Source: Gammaproteobacteria bacterium
GTDB lineage: Bacteria; Pseudomonadota; Gammaproteobacteria; Xanthomonadales; Xanthomonadaceae
Assembly: GCA_025356635.1 (NCBI GenBank)
Contig: JANXRY010000073.1
Coordinates: 1-53,994 of the forward strand
DNA length: 53,994 nt
Direction of reading: 5' to 3'
The stretch's first letter is position 1. The number at the start of each line of letters is the position of its first letter. Made by a program: the position numbers and the translations under genes. Of this stretch, positions 42,632-51,209 are shown piece by piece. The notes below the pieces were generated by a model that saw only the letters and a list, made by a program, of their open reading frames with translations, searched no databases and was not told where the DNA came from.

Positions 42632-44155
42632 ATGCGCCCGACCCTGAATATTCTCAGCGACGAGATGATCGACCGGGTCCTGGTCGAGGCCAAGCGAATC
42701 ATGGCCGAGGTCGGCATGGAGATTCGCGGCCCCGGGATGAAACAGCGACTGCTCGACCATGGCCTCAAAACTGATGCCAGTGGCGTTCGCGTGCTGTTTC
42801 CCGGCGATGTCGTTGACCGGGCCATCGCCACAGCGCCGAAGTCTTTCATCTTGTACAACCGCGACGGCCTGCCGCATGCCGAGTTGGGCGGCAACAACGT
42901 ACATTTCGTACCCGGTTCGAGTGGGCTGCAGATCCTTGATCACCGTAGCGGCGAACACCGGCTGACCAACTCCACCGATTTCGTTGAATACGCGCGCCTT
43001 TGCGACGGGCTCGAGCACATCGCCTACCTGGCAACCGCGTTTTCCACCAATAAGGATATCGAGCCGCAGGTTTCCGACGCCTGGCGCCTGTACATGAGCT
43101 TGACCAATTCCAAGAAGCCGGTGGTGTCGGGCGCCTTCAGTGAACATGGCACGCCACGCATGATCGAAATGATGCAGTTGTTCCGCCACGATCGCGCCGA
43201 ACTGGTGGCCAAGCCGATGTCCATCTTCACCATTACCGCTACCGGCAATTTCCGCTTCAGCGAAGACTCCTGTCAGAACCTGATTGATTGCGTCGAGGCA
43301 GGCATCCCGGTCGAAATAGTTCCGGTTACCCTGATGGGCCTGATCGCGCCGGTGACTTTGTTCGGTGCGCTGGTCTTCCACCTCGTCGATACGTTGACCG
43401 GCATCACGATGACCCAGATCGTGAAACCTGGAGCACCGGTATTGCTGGGCGGCGCGCCCGCAACCTTCCACATGAAGTCGGCAAGTTCACCGATGGCCGC
43501 GATCGAGGCGCAGCAATTGAATGTCGCCTACGTTGCGGTCGCCAAGAAGCTGCAGTTACCGACGCAGGCCTACATGGCATTGTCGGACAGCAAGTTCCTT
43601 GATGCCCAGGCCGGCGCGGAAACCTTCGGCAGCGCGCTACTTGCAGCGCTCGCCGGGGTCAATTCGGTTTCCGGCCCCGGCATGCTCGATTTCGTGTTGA
43701 CCTTCAGCCTACCCAAGCTGGTGTTCGACAACGAAGTCTGTGGCCAATGCCTGCATTTCATCCGCGAAATCCGCGTGCTGGATGATTTTCCGACGATGGA
43801 TCTGGTCACTCATCTGCGTGCACACGATCACCTCATAACCGCGCCGCATACGCTCAAGCACTGGCCGCAGGAACTGTATCTGACACAGCCCGTATGGGAT
43901 CGCGAAAACCGCGAGACCTGGCTGAAAACAGGTGCGAAGGACCTCAACGCCCGCGCCAGCGAGGAAGTCGAGCGACGGCTTGCCGCCTACCAGCCCTTTG
44001 AGACGGATGCCGCCGTCGATGCCGAGATGCGGCGATTGGTGATCTCGGGTATGCAGGAACAGACTGAATTGCCCATTTTGCCGGCGCCACCCGAAGCGCA
44101 TGAGCCTGACGCAGTGCAGGGACGGCGCGGGCGTGCCGGACGTCGTCGCGGCTAG
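42632..44155 (+). CDS. MttB-family methyltransferase 2 (non-pyrrolysine)
   Basis: The 507-residue protein is a second, diverged MttB-family member: [27 protein letters not shown] (quoted in part), [78 protein letters not shown], and [17 protein letters not shown]. No in-frame stop interrupts it. The C-terminus is an Arg/Gly tail ([11 protein letters not shown]), like the MeTr and activator proteins. Two enzymes could accept different methylated amines or act in sequence on one substrate (inference). It is the last gene of the corrinoid operon. Confidence 0.93.
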   Translation: MRPTLNILSDEMIDRVLVEAKRIMAEVGMEIRGPGMKQRLLDHGLKTDASGVRVLFPGDVVDRAIATAPKSFILYNRDGLPHAELGGNNVHFVPGSSGLQILDHRSGEHRLTNSTDFVEYARLCDGLEHIAYLATAFSTNKDIEPQVSDAWRLYMSLTNSKKPVVSGAFSEHGTPRMIEMMQLFRHDRAELVAKPMSIFTITATGNFRFSEDSCQNLIDCVEAGIPVEIVPVTLMGLIAPVTLFGALVFHLVDTLTGITMTQIVKPGAPVLLGGAPATFHMKSASSPMAAIEAQQLNVAYVAVAKKLQLPTQAYMALSDSKFLDAQAGAETFGSALLAALAGVNSVSGPGMLDFVLTFSLPKLVFDNEVCGQCLHFIREIRVLDDFPTMDLVTHLRAHDHLITAPHTLKHWPQELYLTQPVWDRENRETWLKTGAKDLNARASEEVERRLAAYQPFETDAAVDAEMRRLVISGMQEQTELPILPAPPEAHEPDAVQGRRGRAGRRRG

Positions 44156-44290
44156 TGCAATCCGCCGGGGCGCCTCCTGCCGGGATCTTGGCCGGGCTCA
44201 TCATGCTGCCTCCGGCTGCGCAAAGATTGCCTCAGCGCGGCTGCCGTGGAAACATGGCAGGGTCCATGCGCCCGGGGAGGGGTCAGGACC

Positions 44291-45016
44291 ATGAGTCTGA
44301 GCACCCTGGATCGCCTGAAGCGCCTGTTCGCCGCCAACCGGCAGCAACCTGAGCCGCTGCCGCCAGTCCCGCCAGAGCCAGTGGACCGGCGCGTACGGTC
44401 GCGCCTCGGGGTCATGCCGGGCAGTCGAGCACTGGTTGTGGACGATTCGGCCACCATCGTCGCAATGCTCAAGCGCATGCTGGTCCAGAACGGATTCGAG
44501 ACGATCGAGGCCGGCGATGCCGAGACCGGCCTGGAGATGGCGCGCTGGCAGCAACCGGATCTGATCTTCCTCGATATCGTACTGCCGGGCATGAACGGCT
44601 TCACCGCCTTGCGCATGCTGCGCAAGGATCCGCTGACCAAGGACATCCCGGTCATCATGATCAGCGGCAATGCCCAGGCCACCGAGACTTTCTACGTGCA
44701 GCGCATCGGTGCTGATGACTTCATGAAGAAGCCGTTCTCGCGCGCAGAAGTGTTCACCCGGATCGAACGCCTGCTCGATTCCGGCCGCCTGGCCCGAGCC
44801 CTGGAACCGGAGCCCGAACCGGAAGCCGAGCCGGAACCTTCTCCTGAACGGGAAACCGAACCGGAGCCAGCACCGGCGTTCGCCCTCGAAGCCGAAGACG
44901 CGTCCGGGATCATGGGCGGGCCTCGTACCGACATTTCCATTACTGTCGAGTCGGTAACGCCTCCGGAGCCCGGCCAGCCGGCGCCACCCGACGCTGAGGC
45001 GTCAGCACCAAACTGA
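44291..45016 (+). CDS. Response regulator (REC domain with acidic Pro-Glu tail)
   Basis: The 241-residue protein has a Pro-rich N-terminal segment, then a receiver domain with VVDDSATIVAML, the phosphoacceptor Asp95 (LIFLDIVLPGMNG), Thr/Ser in MISGNAQAT and Lys in FMKKPFSRAEV. This resembles PilG/PilH-type single receivers of twitching motility. The last 85 residues are low-complexity, with repeated Glu-Pro (EPEPEPEAEPEP). No output domain is present. The start at 44291 has a GGGGTCAGGACC-like upstream; a Met 15 codons earlier has no clear ribosome site. It lies 135 bases after the corrinoid operon and has no partner kinase nearby. Confidence 0.85.
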   Translation: MSLSTLDRLKRLFAANRQQPEPLPPVPPEPVDRRVRSRLGVMPGSRALVVDDSATIVAMLKRMLVQNGFETIEAGDAETGLEMARWQQPDLIFLDIVLPGMNGFTALRMLRKDPLTKDIPVIMISGNAQATETFYVQRIGADDFMKKPFSRAEVFTRIERLLDSGRLARALEPEPEPEAEPEPSPERETEPEPAPAFALEAEDASGIMGGPRTDISITVESVTPPEPGQPAPPDAEASAPN

Positions 45017-45105
45017 ACGTGGCGCAACGGGCGGCCTGGAGCGCGCACCCTCTCACGTGGTGGCTACCTCTTGTGGGGTAGAAATCATTCCAGATGAGGT
45101 GCCCC

Positions 45106-45708
45106 ATGAAAACAAACTGCGATCGCTGCACTCCCGCCACTGACTCTCCCGAGCAACCGGTCCGACGCGGCTTGCTCGGCAGCGCCGCCCTGGGCGTTGC
45201 CGGCTGGCTGTTGCTGCGTCCTGGCCTCGCTGCTGCCGTCGGCCAAGGCACGGCACTGCTGACCCTGGTCGAATTCGGCAGCGACGGCCGGCGCCTACGC
45301 ACGATCAAGCTGCCGCCGGTAATGAAAGCCGATGCCGCCTGGCGCGCGCAACTCACGCCGATGTCGTACGAGGTGACCCGGCATGAAGCCACCGAACGTG
45401 CATTCACCGGAAAATACTGGGATCTGCACGCACGGGGCCTGTATCGCTGTATCTGCTGCGATACCGCCCTGTTCGACTCCGCTACCAAGTTCGACTCCGG
45501 CACCGGCTGGCCCAGTTTCTGGCAACCGATCGCCAGCGAAAATATCGTCACCAAGGACGATCGCAGCTACGGCGACATCCGTATCGCGGTCGCCTGCCGA
45601 CGTTGCAACGCCCACCTCGGCCATGTCTTCGACGACGGCCCGCGACCCACCGGTTTACGCTACTGCATGAATTCTGCGGCGCTGCATTTCGCGCCAATCA
45701 CTGCCTGA
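45106..45708 (+). CDS. msrB: Peptide-methionine (R)-S-oxide reductase, exported
   Basis: Reduces methionine-R-sulfoxide in proteins. The 200-residue protein has a Tat-like signal ([17 protein letters not shown], Arg20-Arg21) and a hydrophobic stretch ending LAAAVGQG. The mature MsrB domain has zinc Cys pairs Cys115/Cys118 (RCICC) and Cys164/Cys167 (CRRC), the motif [11 protein letters not shown], and catalytic Cys187 (RYCMNSAAL). Periplasmic location is inferred from the signal. The ATG at 45106 has a GAGGTG ribosome site; an ATG 12 bases upstream overlaps that site. The msrA gene follows after 24 bases. Confidence 0.95.
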   Translation: MKTNCDRCTPATDSPEQPVRRGLLGSAALGVAGWLLLRPGLAAAVGQGTALLTLVEFGSDGRRLRTIKLPPVMKADAAWRAQLTPMSYEVTRHEATERAFTGKYWDLHARGLYRCICCDTALFDSATKFDSGTGWPSFWQPIASENIVTKDDRSYGDIRIAVACRRCNAHLGHVFDDGPRPTGLRYCMNSAALHFAPITA

Positions 45709-45732
45709 TCCCATCCTCTTTCTGGAATCCCC

Positions 45733-46410
45733 ATGAACAACGTTGTCCGCGTTACCCGCGGCGTTGGCATCGCCCTCGCTCTGGGCCTGGTCGCCGCCAG
45801 TTTCAGCCACACCCGACCGCCACTCGCACCCGTGCCCGATGCCCACGTGGACGCCAGTCCGGACCGCAGCGGCAAGGAGCAGGTTGCCGTGTTCGCGGGC
45901 GGCTGCTTCTGGGGCATCGAGGCGGTGTTCGAACACCTCAAGGGCGTCACCAACGCAACCTCCGGCTATGCCGGCGGAGCCGCTGCGACCGCGCACTACG
46001 ACATGGTCAGCGCCGGCAATACCGGCCACGCCGAATCCGTGCAGGTACGTTACGACCCAAGCAAGGTCAGTTATGGTCAATTGCTCAAGGTTTATTTTTC
46101 GGTCGCGCACGATCCGACCCAGCTCAATCGCCAGGGCCCGGACAGCGGCACGCAATACCGCTCGGAGATTTTCTACACTAGCGCCGAGCAACAACGCGTG
46201 GCCAGCGCCTACATCGCCCAGTTGCAAGCCGCGCACGCCTTCGAGCAACCGATCGTCACGCGCCTGGCGCAGCTACAAACGTTTTATCCGGCAGAGGGCT
46301 ATCATCAGGACTTCGCCCGGCTGAATCCGAACTATCCGTACATCGTCTACAACGACCTGCCCAAGGTGGCGCGGCTCAAGCAGATGTATCCGCAGTGGTA
46401 TCGCGAGTAG
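45733..46410 (+). CDS. msrA: Peptide-methionine (S)-S-oxide reductase, exported
   Basis: Reduces methionine-S-sulfoxide. The 225-residue protein has an N-terminal membrane/signal segment (GVGIALALGLVAASFS). The MsrA domain follows, with catalytic Cys58 in AGGCFWGIEAVFE, GYAGG, GHAESVQVRYDP, and SGTQYRSEIFY. It lies 24 bases after msrB, so a periplasmic MsrAB repair pair is likely, though encoded as two proteins rather than a fusion. The electron donor for the periplasm is not in the window. Confidence 0.95.
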   Translation: MNNVVRVTRGVGIALALGLVAASFSHTRPPLAPVPDAHVDASPDRSGKEQVAVFAGGCFWGIEAVFEHLKGVTNATSGYAGGAAATAHYDMVSAGNTGHAESVQVRYDPSKVSYGQLLKVYFSVAHDPTQLNRQGPDSGTQYRSEIFYTSAEQQRVASAYIAQLQAAHAFEQPIVTRLAQLQTFYPAEGYHQDFARLNPNYPYIVYNDLPKVARLKQMYPQWYRE

Positions 46411-46423
46411 GCGCGAATCACGC

Positions 46424-46792
46424 TCAGCCCATGCAGAAGACGTTGAGCTTGTTGCCGTCCGGGTCGCGGAAGTAGCCAGCGTAGAAACCGTCGCCGCGCG
46501 GCCCGGCTGGGCCCTCGTCCTTCGCGCCGAGTTCCATCGCTTTCTTGTAGACCCGGTCGACCTTGTCGTGGCTGTCCACGACCAGGGCGACCATCACGCC
46601 GTTGCCGACGGTCGCGGGCTGGCCGTCGAAAGGCTTGATCAGGCCCAGGCTGGGTTTGTCCATCGCCGTACCCCAGGCGATGAAGGTGTCGTATTCCATC
46701 AGGCGCTTGGCGCCAATTTCGGCAAGTAGCGCATCGTAGAATTTCGCGGCGCGGGGCAGGTCGTTGGTACCGAGGCAGGTGTAACCGATCAT
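46424..46792 (-). CDS. VOC family (glyoxalase/bleomycin-resistance fold) protein
   Basis: The 122-residue protein has the beta-alpha-beta-beta-beta units of the vicinal oxygen chelate fold: [23 protein letters not shown], then [15 protein letters not shown] and [21 protein letters not shown]. Such single-domain proteins vary in function (lyase, dioxygenase, resistance or none known). Nothing nearby indicates the substrate. It is divergent from the dihydroorotase gene. Confidence 0.9.
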   Translation of the reverse strand: MIGYTCLGTNDLPRAAKFYDALLAEIGAKRLMEYDTFIAWGTAMDKPSLGLIKPFDGQPATVGNGVMVALVVDSHDKVDRVYKKAMELGAKDEGPAGPRGDGFYAGYFRDPDGNKLNVFCMG

Positions 46793-46836
46793 GGCAAACT
46801 CCGATCAGGTGGGCGGGAATTCTTTATAGTACGCCC

Positions 46837-47874
46837 ATGAATTCGACCTCGCTGAGCCTGACCCGCCCCGACGATTGGCACCTGCATCTGCGCGATGGTG
46901 ACGCCTTGCGCGCGGTGCTACCGGACACCGCCCGGCGCTTCGCACGCGCCGTGGTCATGCCCAACCTGGCCCCGCCGGTACGCACTGTCGCCGAGGCTTT
47001 GGCGTATCGCGAACGCATCCTCGCCGCCCTGCCCGCTGGCGTGGCCTTCGAACCGCTGATGACGCTGTACCTGACCGAGTCCACGCCGGTGGCGGAAATC
47101 GCTCGCGCCAAAGCCACGGGCCAGATCGTGGCGGTGAAGTACTACCCCGCCGGCGCGACCACGAACTCGGATTCCGGGGTCACGGATCTCACCCACTGCG
47201 AAGCGGTGTTCGAAGCGATGGCCGAGGCCGGGTTGCCATTGCTCGCGCACGGCGAAGTCACCGATCCATCGGTGGACGTGTTCGATCGCGAGGCGGTGTT
47301 CATCGAGCGCCATCTGGCACCGCTGGCCGAGCGCCATTCGAATCTGAAGATCGTGCTTGAGCACATCACCACCCGCGAAGGCGCGGAGTTCGTGCGTACG
47401 GCGCGGCCTGGCATCGCCGCGACGATCACGGCGCATCACTTGCTGCTCAATCGCAACGCGCTTTTTCGTGGCGGTCTGCGTCCGCATGCGTATTGCCTGC
47501 CGGTGCTCAAGCGCGAACAACACCGGCAGGCGCTGGTGGCAGCGGCGATTTCCGGCAACCCGCGTTTCTTCCTCGGCACCGACAGCGCGCCGCACGCCAA
47601 GAGCGCAAAAGAATCGGATTGCGGTTGCGCCGGCATCTACACCGCGCACGCCGGCATCGAGCTGTACGCCGAGGCCTTCGAAGCCGCGGGCGCGCTGGAC
47701 AAACTGGAAGCCTTCGCCAGTTTCCATGGCCCGGATTTCTACGGCCTGCCGCGCAACTCCGAACGGATCACGCTGCTGCGCGAAGCCACGGTCGTGCCGG
47801 CGGAACTGCCGCTGGGCACGGAATCGCTGGTGCCGATGCGTGCTGGCGAGGCAGTAGCCTGGCGCCTGGCCTAG
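46837..47874 (+). CDS. pyrC: Dihydroorotase
   Basis: Zinc amidohydrolase of pyrimidine biosynthesis: N-carbamoyl-L-aspartate to dihydroorotate. The 345-residue protein has the metal motif [13 protein letters not shown], the carbamylated Lys in [14 protein letters not shown], His in [10 protein letters not shown] and LEHITTREG, and the last ligand Asp in [15 protein letters not shown]. Length and ending match class II E. coli-type PyrC. It is a single gene, 44 bases from the divergent VOC gene; no other pyr genes are present. Confidence 0.97.
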   Translation: MNSTSLSLTRPDDWHLHLRDGDALRAVLPDTARRFARAVVMPNLAPPVRTVAEALAYRERILAALPAGVAFEPLMTLYLTESTPVAEIARAKATGQIVAVKYYPAGATTNSDSGVTDLTHCEAVFEAMAEAGLPLLAHGEVTDPSVDVFDREAVFIERHLAPLAERHSNLKIVLEHITTREGAEFVRTARPGIAATITAHHLLLNRNALFRGGLRPHAYCLPVLKREQHRQALVAAAISGNPRFFLGTDSAPHAKSAKESDCGCAGIYTAHAGIELYAEAFEAAGALDKLEAFASFHGPDFYGLPRNSERITLLREATVVPAELPLGTESLVPMRAGEAVAWRLA

Positions 47875-47889
47875 CCGGCGCCGAAAGTC

Positions 47890-48261
47890 TCAGGCAATTG
47901 GCCCGACCTGTGCTTCGATTGCCGTCCACAATTCCTTGTAGAGCAAGGTCTTGTCGATATAGCCGTTGCATCCGGCGGCACGCCAACGTTCGGCATCACC
48001 CTCCATCGGCACGGCCGTCAATGCCACCACCGGAATATGGCTGGTTCTCGGATCGGCCTTGAGCACGCGCGTGGCTTGCAGACCGTCCATGTCCGGCAAG
48101 CGGATGTCCATCAGGATCAGGTCAGGAAGTTCGGACCGCGCCTGGATGATGCCGCCAGCGGCATCGATCGCGGTCAGCACGGTATGTCCGCCCCGCTCCA
48201 GCAGGAACAACGCCAACTTCATGTTGGCCGGGTTGTCCTCGACGATGAGGATCTTCGCCAT
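47890..48261 (-). CDS. Single-domain response regulator (CheY/DivK-like)
   Basis: The 123-residue protein is a lone receiver: ILIVEDNPANMKLALFLLERGGH, phosphoacceptor Asp52 in LILMDIRLPDMDG, VVALTAVPMEGDAERWRAAG (Thr in the T/A position), and Lys in GYIDKTLLYKELW where the usual Lys-Pro is Lys-Thr. The pattern resembles DivK-type or hybrid-kinase receivers. No sensor kinase is adjacent. A G8 run lies in the 190-base region upstream. Confidence 0.92.
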   Translation of the reverse strand: MAKILIVEDNPANMKLALFLLERGGHTVLTAIDAAGGIIQARSELPDLILMDIRLPDMDGLQATRVLKADPRTSHIPVVALTAVPMEGDAERWRAAGCNGYIDKTLLYKELWTAIEAQVGPIA

Positions 48262-48453
48262 GTCTACTCTCCTTCAACTGCACCATCAAAATCATCGAAC
48301 AATGGATGTCGTTGGGGGGGGCGCGACGACATATCCTAACGCGGCAATTTGCAGTTTTGCGTGATGCAGTGCACAACCCGATTGTCACCTGTGGTTGGAC
48401 AACTTACTGGCACGCGACTAGGCTGCCTCTTGGTCCATTCATCGGAGCACAAA

Positions 48454-49230
48454 ATGCCCGTATCGGTTCCTGCCCGTCTCGCGCTCGGCGTCGCTCTGAG
48501 CCTGGTTCAGGTTTCAGCGTTCGCGGCGGGAACCGTTGTGCTGCACGATGACTTCAACGGCAGCCAGCTGGACAGCACACACTGGAGTGTCGGCGCCTGG
48601 ACGCTCGGCCGTACCCAACTCGGCAACGTGCCGGTGGTCGCCGGCGGACTGGCGCAGCTGCGTTTCGATACCTACAAATTCAAGGGTAGCGAGATCTACA
48701 CGAAGGCCAGCTACGCGCGTGGCAATGGCATGGAATTCGAGGCGCGCGTTCGCATGAATCACCTGCCGTCCGGGCTGGTGACTTCGTTGTTCACCTACAA
48801 CAGCGTGAATGCGCTGTCCGACGAAATCGACATCGAATTCCTGAGCAAGCAGATCAACTTATCCTCGGGCGGTTCGCCGATGCTGCTCACTACCTGGAAC
48901 GATTGGGACGAAGCGCACCCGACTTACAACGACTGCGTCCACCATTGTTCGCGGTCGGTGTTCGTCAACGGCCTCGACGTCAACGCCTTCCACACTTACA
49001 CGATCCGCTGGCTGCCCGACCACACCGAATGGCTGGTTGACGGCGTGCTGGTGTCGAGTTCGAACAAAGCCCAACCCGATCTGGCAACGCCATTCCGGAT
49101 CAATTTCTGGGCACCGGATTCTGGCTGGACCGATGCCTACGACGCCAACCTGAAACCGGCATCGACCCGACGCCAGAACAAGTCTTACTACTACGACGTG
49201 GACTGGGTGGAAATCCGGCAGTTGCCATGA
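48454..49230 (+). CDS. Secreted glycoside hydrolase family 16-like protein
   Basis: The 258-residue protein starts with a signal peptide (LALGVALSLVQVSAFAAG) and a jelly-roll domain: VLHDDFNGSQLDSTHWSVGAW, YTKASYARGNGMEFEARVRM, and the GH16 catalytic motif Glu124-Ile-Asp126-Ile-Glu128 (SDEIDIEFL). FHTYTIRWLPDHTEWLVDGVLV follows. The two Glu are the expected nucleophile and acid/base. Family activities include beta-1,3-glucanase, laminarinase, agarase and xyloglucanase; which one applies is unknown. The start at 48454 follows a CGGAG site; upstream in-frame Met codons lack a signal peptide. No polysaccharide-utilisation genes are nearby. Confidence 0.85.
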   Translation: MPVSVPARLALGVALSLVQVSAFAAGTVVLHDDFNGSQLDSTHWSVGAWTLGRTQLGNVPVVAGGLAQLRFDTYKFKGSEIYTKASYARGNGMEFEARVRMNHLPSGLVTSLFTYNSVNALSDEIDIEFLSKQINLSSGGSPMLLTTWNDWDEAHPTYNDCVHHCSRSVFVNGLDVNAFHTYTIRWLPDHTEWLVDGVLVSSSNKAQPDLATPFRINFWAPDSGWTDAYDANLKPASTRRQNKSYYYDVDWVEIRQLP

Positions 49231-49329
49231 TGGCGACAGCATCCACTGGCCACTTGCCGCTCCGGACTGCGATGAAAATCACAGGGACAGCACTTCGGGA
49301 ACGGGCATCTCTGCGGTAAAGTGCCACAC

Positions 49330-49659
49330 ATGACCCCCGCCGAGCCGGCCATGCTGCAGCGACTGCGCCCCACCACCCGCCTGAGCCTGGCCATGATCCT
49401 GCTTGGCTGGATGCTGCTGCAGGTGATGCTGCCGGCCTTTTCCCACATGCCGGCCATGCCCGAATTCGGTCGAATGCTGATGCTCGCGGTTGCTGCGGCC
49501 ATTCCCCTCTGCACCTGGATTTGTACCAGCCTGTTTCCCGATGCCGATGTGCCGCCGGAATCACTCGAGTTCTTGCTGATGATCGCCTCGCTGGGATTCG
49601 CCGCCACCCTGGTGTTGCGCTGGGCGCGCACGCCGCATTCGGGTTTTTGCCGAACCTGA
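49330..49659 (+). CDS. Hypothetical small membrane protein
   Basis: A 109-residue frame with three hydrophobic stretches (LSLAMILLGWMLLQVMLP, LMLAVAAAIPLCTWIC, LEFLLMIASLGFAATLVLRW). Codon use looks coding but no family is recognised. Two minus-strand frames overlap it and look less protein-like, being rich in Ser, Arg and Cys. Call this tentative. Confidence 0.45.
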   Translation: MTPAEPAMLQRLRPTTRLSLAMILLGWMLLQVMLPAFSHMPAMPEFGRMLMLAVAAAIPLCTWICTSLFPDADVPPESLEFLLMIASLGFAATLVLRWARTPHSGFCRT

Positions 49660-49775
49660 TCCAGCACGGTACCGATGCTGGGCAACAAGAGCGTGAGTAC
49701 GACGTCCAACGAGGCACTCACCGCTGGCAAGACTCAGGGGGCTCCGCGAGGGCCCTTTGCTTTAGGATTCCTCGC

Positions 49776-50270
49776 ATGAACCAGGTCACCCTCCGCAACG
49801 CCGAGCCATCCGACTTCGACGTCATCGTTGCCTTGAACGCGGCCGAACTGCAGCACACGAGCGCGATGGACGTGGCGCGGCTGCGTGAGCTCGATGCCCT
49901 GGCCTGCTACCATAAGGTCGCCTGCATCGACGGCACGGTCGCGGCCTTCCTGCTGGCGATGCGCCACGACGCGGCCTACGCGAACGACAACTTCGGCTGG
50001 TTCGCCGCGCGCCTGCCGGCCTTCGTCTACGTGGACCGGATCGTGGTGTCGGCCGACTTCGCCCGGCATCGGCTCGGCTCGCTGCTGTACACAGACCTGT
50101 TCGAATTCGCCCGCGCCCACCGGCTGCCGCACGTGACTTGCGAATACAACATCGTCCCGGCCAACGAACCGTCCCGCCGCTTCCACGACAAGTTCGACTT
50201 CAAGGAACTGGGAACGCAGTGGGTCGCAGGAGGCAGCAAACAGGTGTCGCTGCAGGCGGCGGGGGCTTGA
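49776..50270 (+). CDS. GNAT family N-acetyltransferase
   Basis: The 164-residue protein has the GNAT core: VTLRNAEPSDFDVIVALN at the N-terminus, FVYVDRIVVSADFARHRLGSLLYTDLFEFA with the acetyl-CoA loop RHRLGS, and VTCEYNIVPANEPSRRFHDKFDFKELG, each quoted in pieces. The acceptor is unknown. The start at 49776 is preceded by a weak site (AGGATTCCTC). It ends 159 bases before the convergent HigBA module. Confidence 0.9.
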   Translation: MNQVTLRNAEPSDFDVIVALNAAELQHTSAMDVARLRELDALACYHKVACIDGTVAAFLLAMRHDAAYANDNFGWFAARLPAFVYVDRIVVSADFARHRLGSLLYTDLFEFARAHRLPHVTCEYNIVPANEPSRRFHDKFDFKELGTQWVAGGSKQVSLQAAGA

Positions 50271-50363
50271 GCTGCTTAGCTCCACTTTTGATCGCAGCTA
50301 CTAATGGGGGGGGTTACCAGTATCCAACTCTACTCTCCACACTAAAGTCATCCCAGATCGGCC

Positions 50364-50385
50364 CGTCTCGGGTTCTGAGACACCC
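50364..50385 (+). repeat. Left flanking repeat of the higBA module
   Basis: 22-base element CGTCTC-N6-CT-like with GTCTC/GAGAC arms forming a 5-bp stem around a 7-base loop. A second copy in the same orientation lies at 51088-51109 (18 of 22 bases identical; the differences are in the loop). The two copies bracket the toxin-antitoxin pair. Confidence 0.6.
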
Positions 50386-50428
50386 AATCCCTTGAATGCA
50401 AAGGCCCGCCAGCCGGCGTGGCGCCGGG

Positions 50429-50743
50429 TCAGGCCGCCGCCCGCTTGATTTCACGCAGTTCGTCGGCCAACGCTCGCTCGGCGTGCCACAGATCGAAGTC
50501 CTGCTGCATGCGCAGCCACAGCGTCGGACCATTGCCGGCCAGCCTGCCGATGCGCAATGCCATCTCTGGCGTGAACCCTTTACGCTCGGCCAGCAGGTCA
50601 TGCAGGGTCTGGCGGGAAACATGCAGCCGCCGCGCAGCTTCCGACACGCTCAGGCGCAAAGCCGGAAAAACATCTTCGCGCAGCAACGCGCCCGGATGCG
50701 TCGGGGCGCGGTTGGCGTGGCGCTTGGCAGGAATTTCGTTCAT
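50429..50743 (-). CDS. higA: HigA family antitoxin (HTH)
   Basis: The 104-residue protein has the HigA HTH signature: THPGALLREDVFPALRLSVSEAARRLHVSRQTLHDLLAERKGFTPEMALRIGRL, quoted here in part as HPGALLRED and SRQTLHDLL. It binds and neutralises HigB and represses its own operon. It lies 8 bases after higB, the toxin-first order typical of higBA. A dyad upstream of higB is the probable operator. Confidence 0.96.
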   Translation of the reverse strand: MNEIPAKRHANRAPTHPGALLREDVFPALRLSVSEAARRLHVSRQTLHDLLAERKGFTPEMALRIGRLAGNGPTLWLRMQQDFDLWHAERALADELREIKRAAA

Positions 50744-50751
50744 GTCTACCT

Positions 50752-51030
50752 CTAGTGGTATTGCTCAAGATCAACACGCAGGGCGTCGCCCTCGTTCCAC
50801 TCGAAGGTAATGCACCACGGGCCGTTGACATGCAGGCTGTAGCGTGTCGGCTTGTGGCCCTTGAGTGGATGAAAATCAAAACCTGGTACGTTCAAGTCGT
50901 CCAATTCCTTCGCCGCATTGAGCGCGTCCAACCTTCGCAAGACCCGGGCCTGGAGATCGGGACGCACCTTGGCGCTTTTGCCGGTCCGGTACAGATCGGA
51001 CAGCCCTTTGTGCCGGAAACTTCGAATCAT
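50752..51030 (-). CDS. higB: HigB-type toxin (RelE/ParE superfamily mRNA interferase)
   Basis: Ribosome-dependent mRNA-cleaving toxin. The 92-residue protein matches HigB: MIRSFRHKGLSDLYRTGKSAKV, VLRRLDALNAAKELDDL, and PWCITFEWNEGDALRVDLEQYH (quoted in parts). Length and spacing are intact, so the module is likely functional. It is the first gene of the toxin-antitoxin operon. Confidence 0.95.
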   Translation of the reverse strand: MIRSFRHKGLSDLYRTGKSAKVRPDLQARVLRRLDALNAAKELDDLNVPGFDFHPLKGHKPTRYSLHVNGPWCITFEWNEGDALRVDLEQYH

Positions 51031-51037
51031 GTCCCAC

Positions 51038-51065
51038 TGTCTACTCTTAGTTTACACCTTGTCAA
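51038..51065 (-). promoter_or_regulatory. Promoter and HigA-operator dyad upstream of higB
   Basis: A 19-base dyad TGT-N2-ACT-N3-AGT-N2-ACA (51038-51056) lies 7 bases before the higB ATG, preceded on the minus strand by a perfect TTGACA -35 hexamer (51065-51060). Autorepression by HigA is the likely role. Confidence 0.6.
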
Positions 51066-51087
51066 GGGATGCGCTACACACCGGCCT

Positions 51088-51109
51088 CGTCTCGACCGCT
51101 GAGACACCC
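51088..51109 (+). repeat. Right flanking repeat of the higBA module
   Basis: Second copy of the 22-base stem-loop element (CGTCTCG-N4-CTGAGACACCC) in the same orientation as the left copy at 50364. It lies between the higB promoter and the polymerase gene. Confidence 0.6.
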
Positions 51110-51209
51110 CGCTGCGAGGCTGATCCAGCCGGGATCGCCCGGTTAACGCAGGCCCGCCCACCCCGGCGTAGCATGACCCGCCCGCGTCGGAATTTCCCGG
51201 GCCCTGTCC

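Noticed and set aside
48314-48321. G8 homopolymer (also at 50306-50313) as a phase-variation switch
   Set aside because: Both runs lie outside reading frames and away from a defined promoter spacer; no evidence of a switch.
49191-49730. Minus-strand frame opposite the small membrane protein gene
   Set aside because: Ser/Arg/Cys-rich with no hydrophobic or family pattern; the plus-strand frame is more protein-like, though still tentative.
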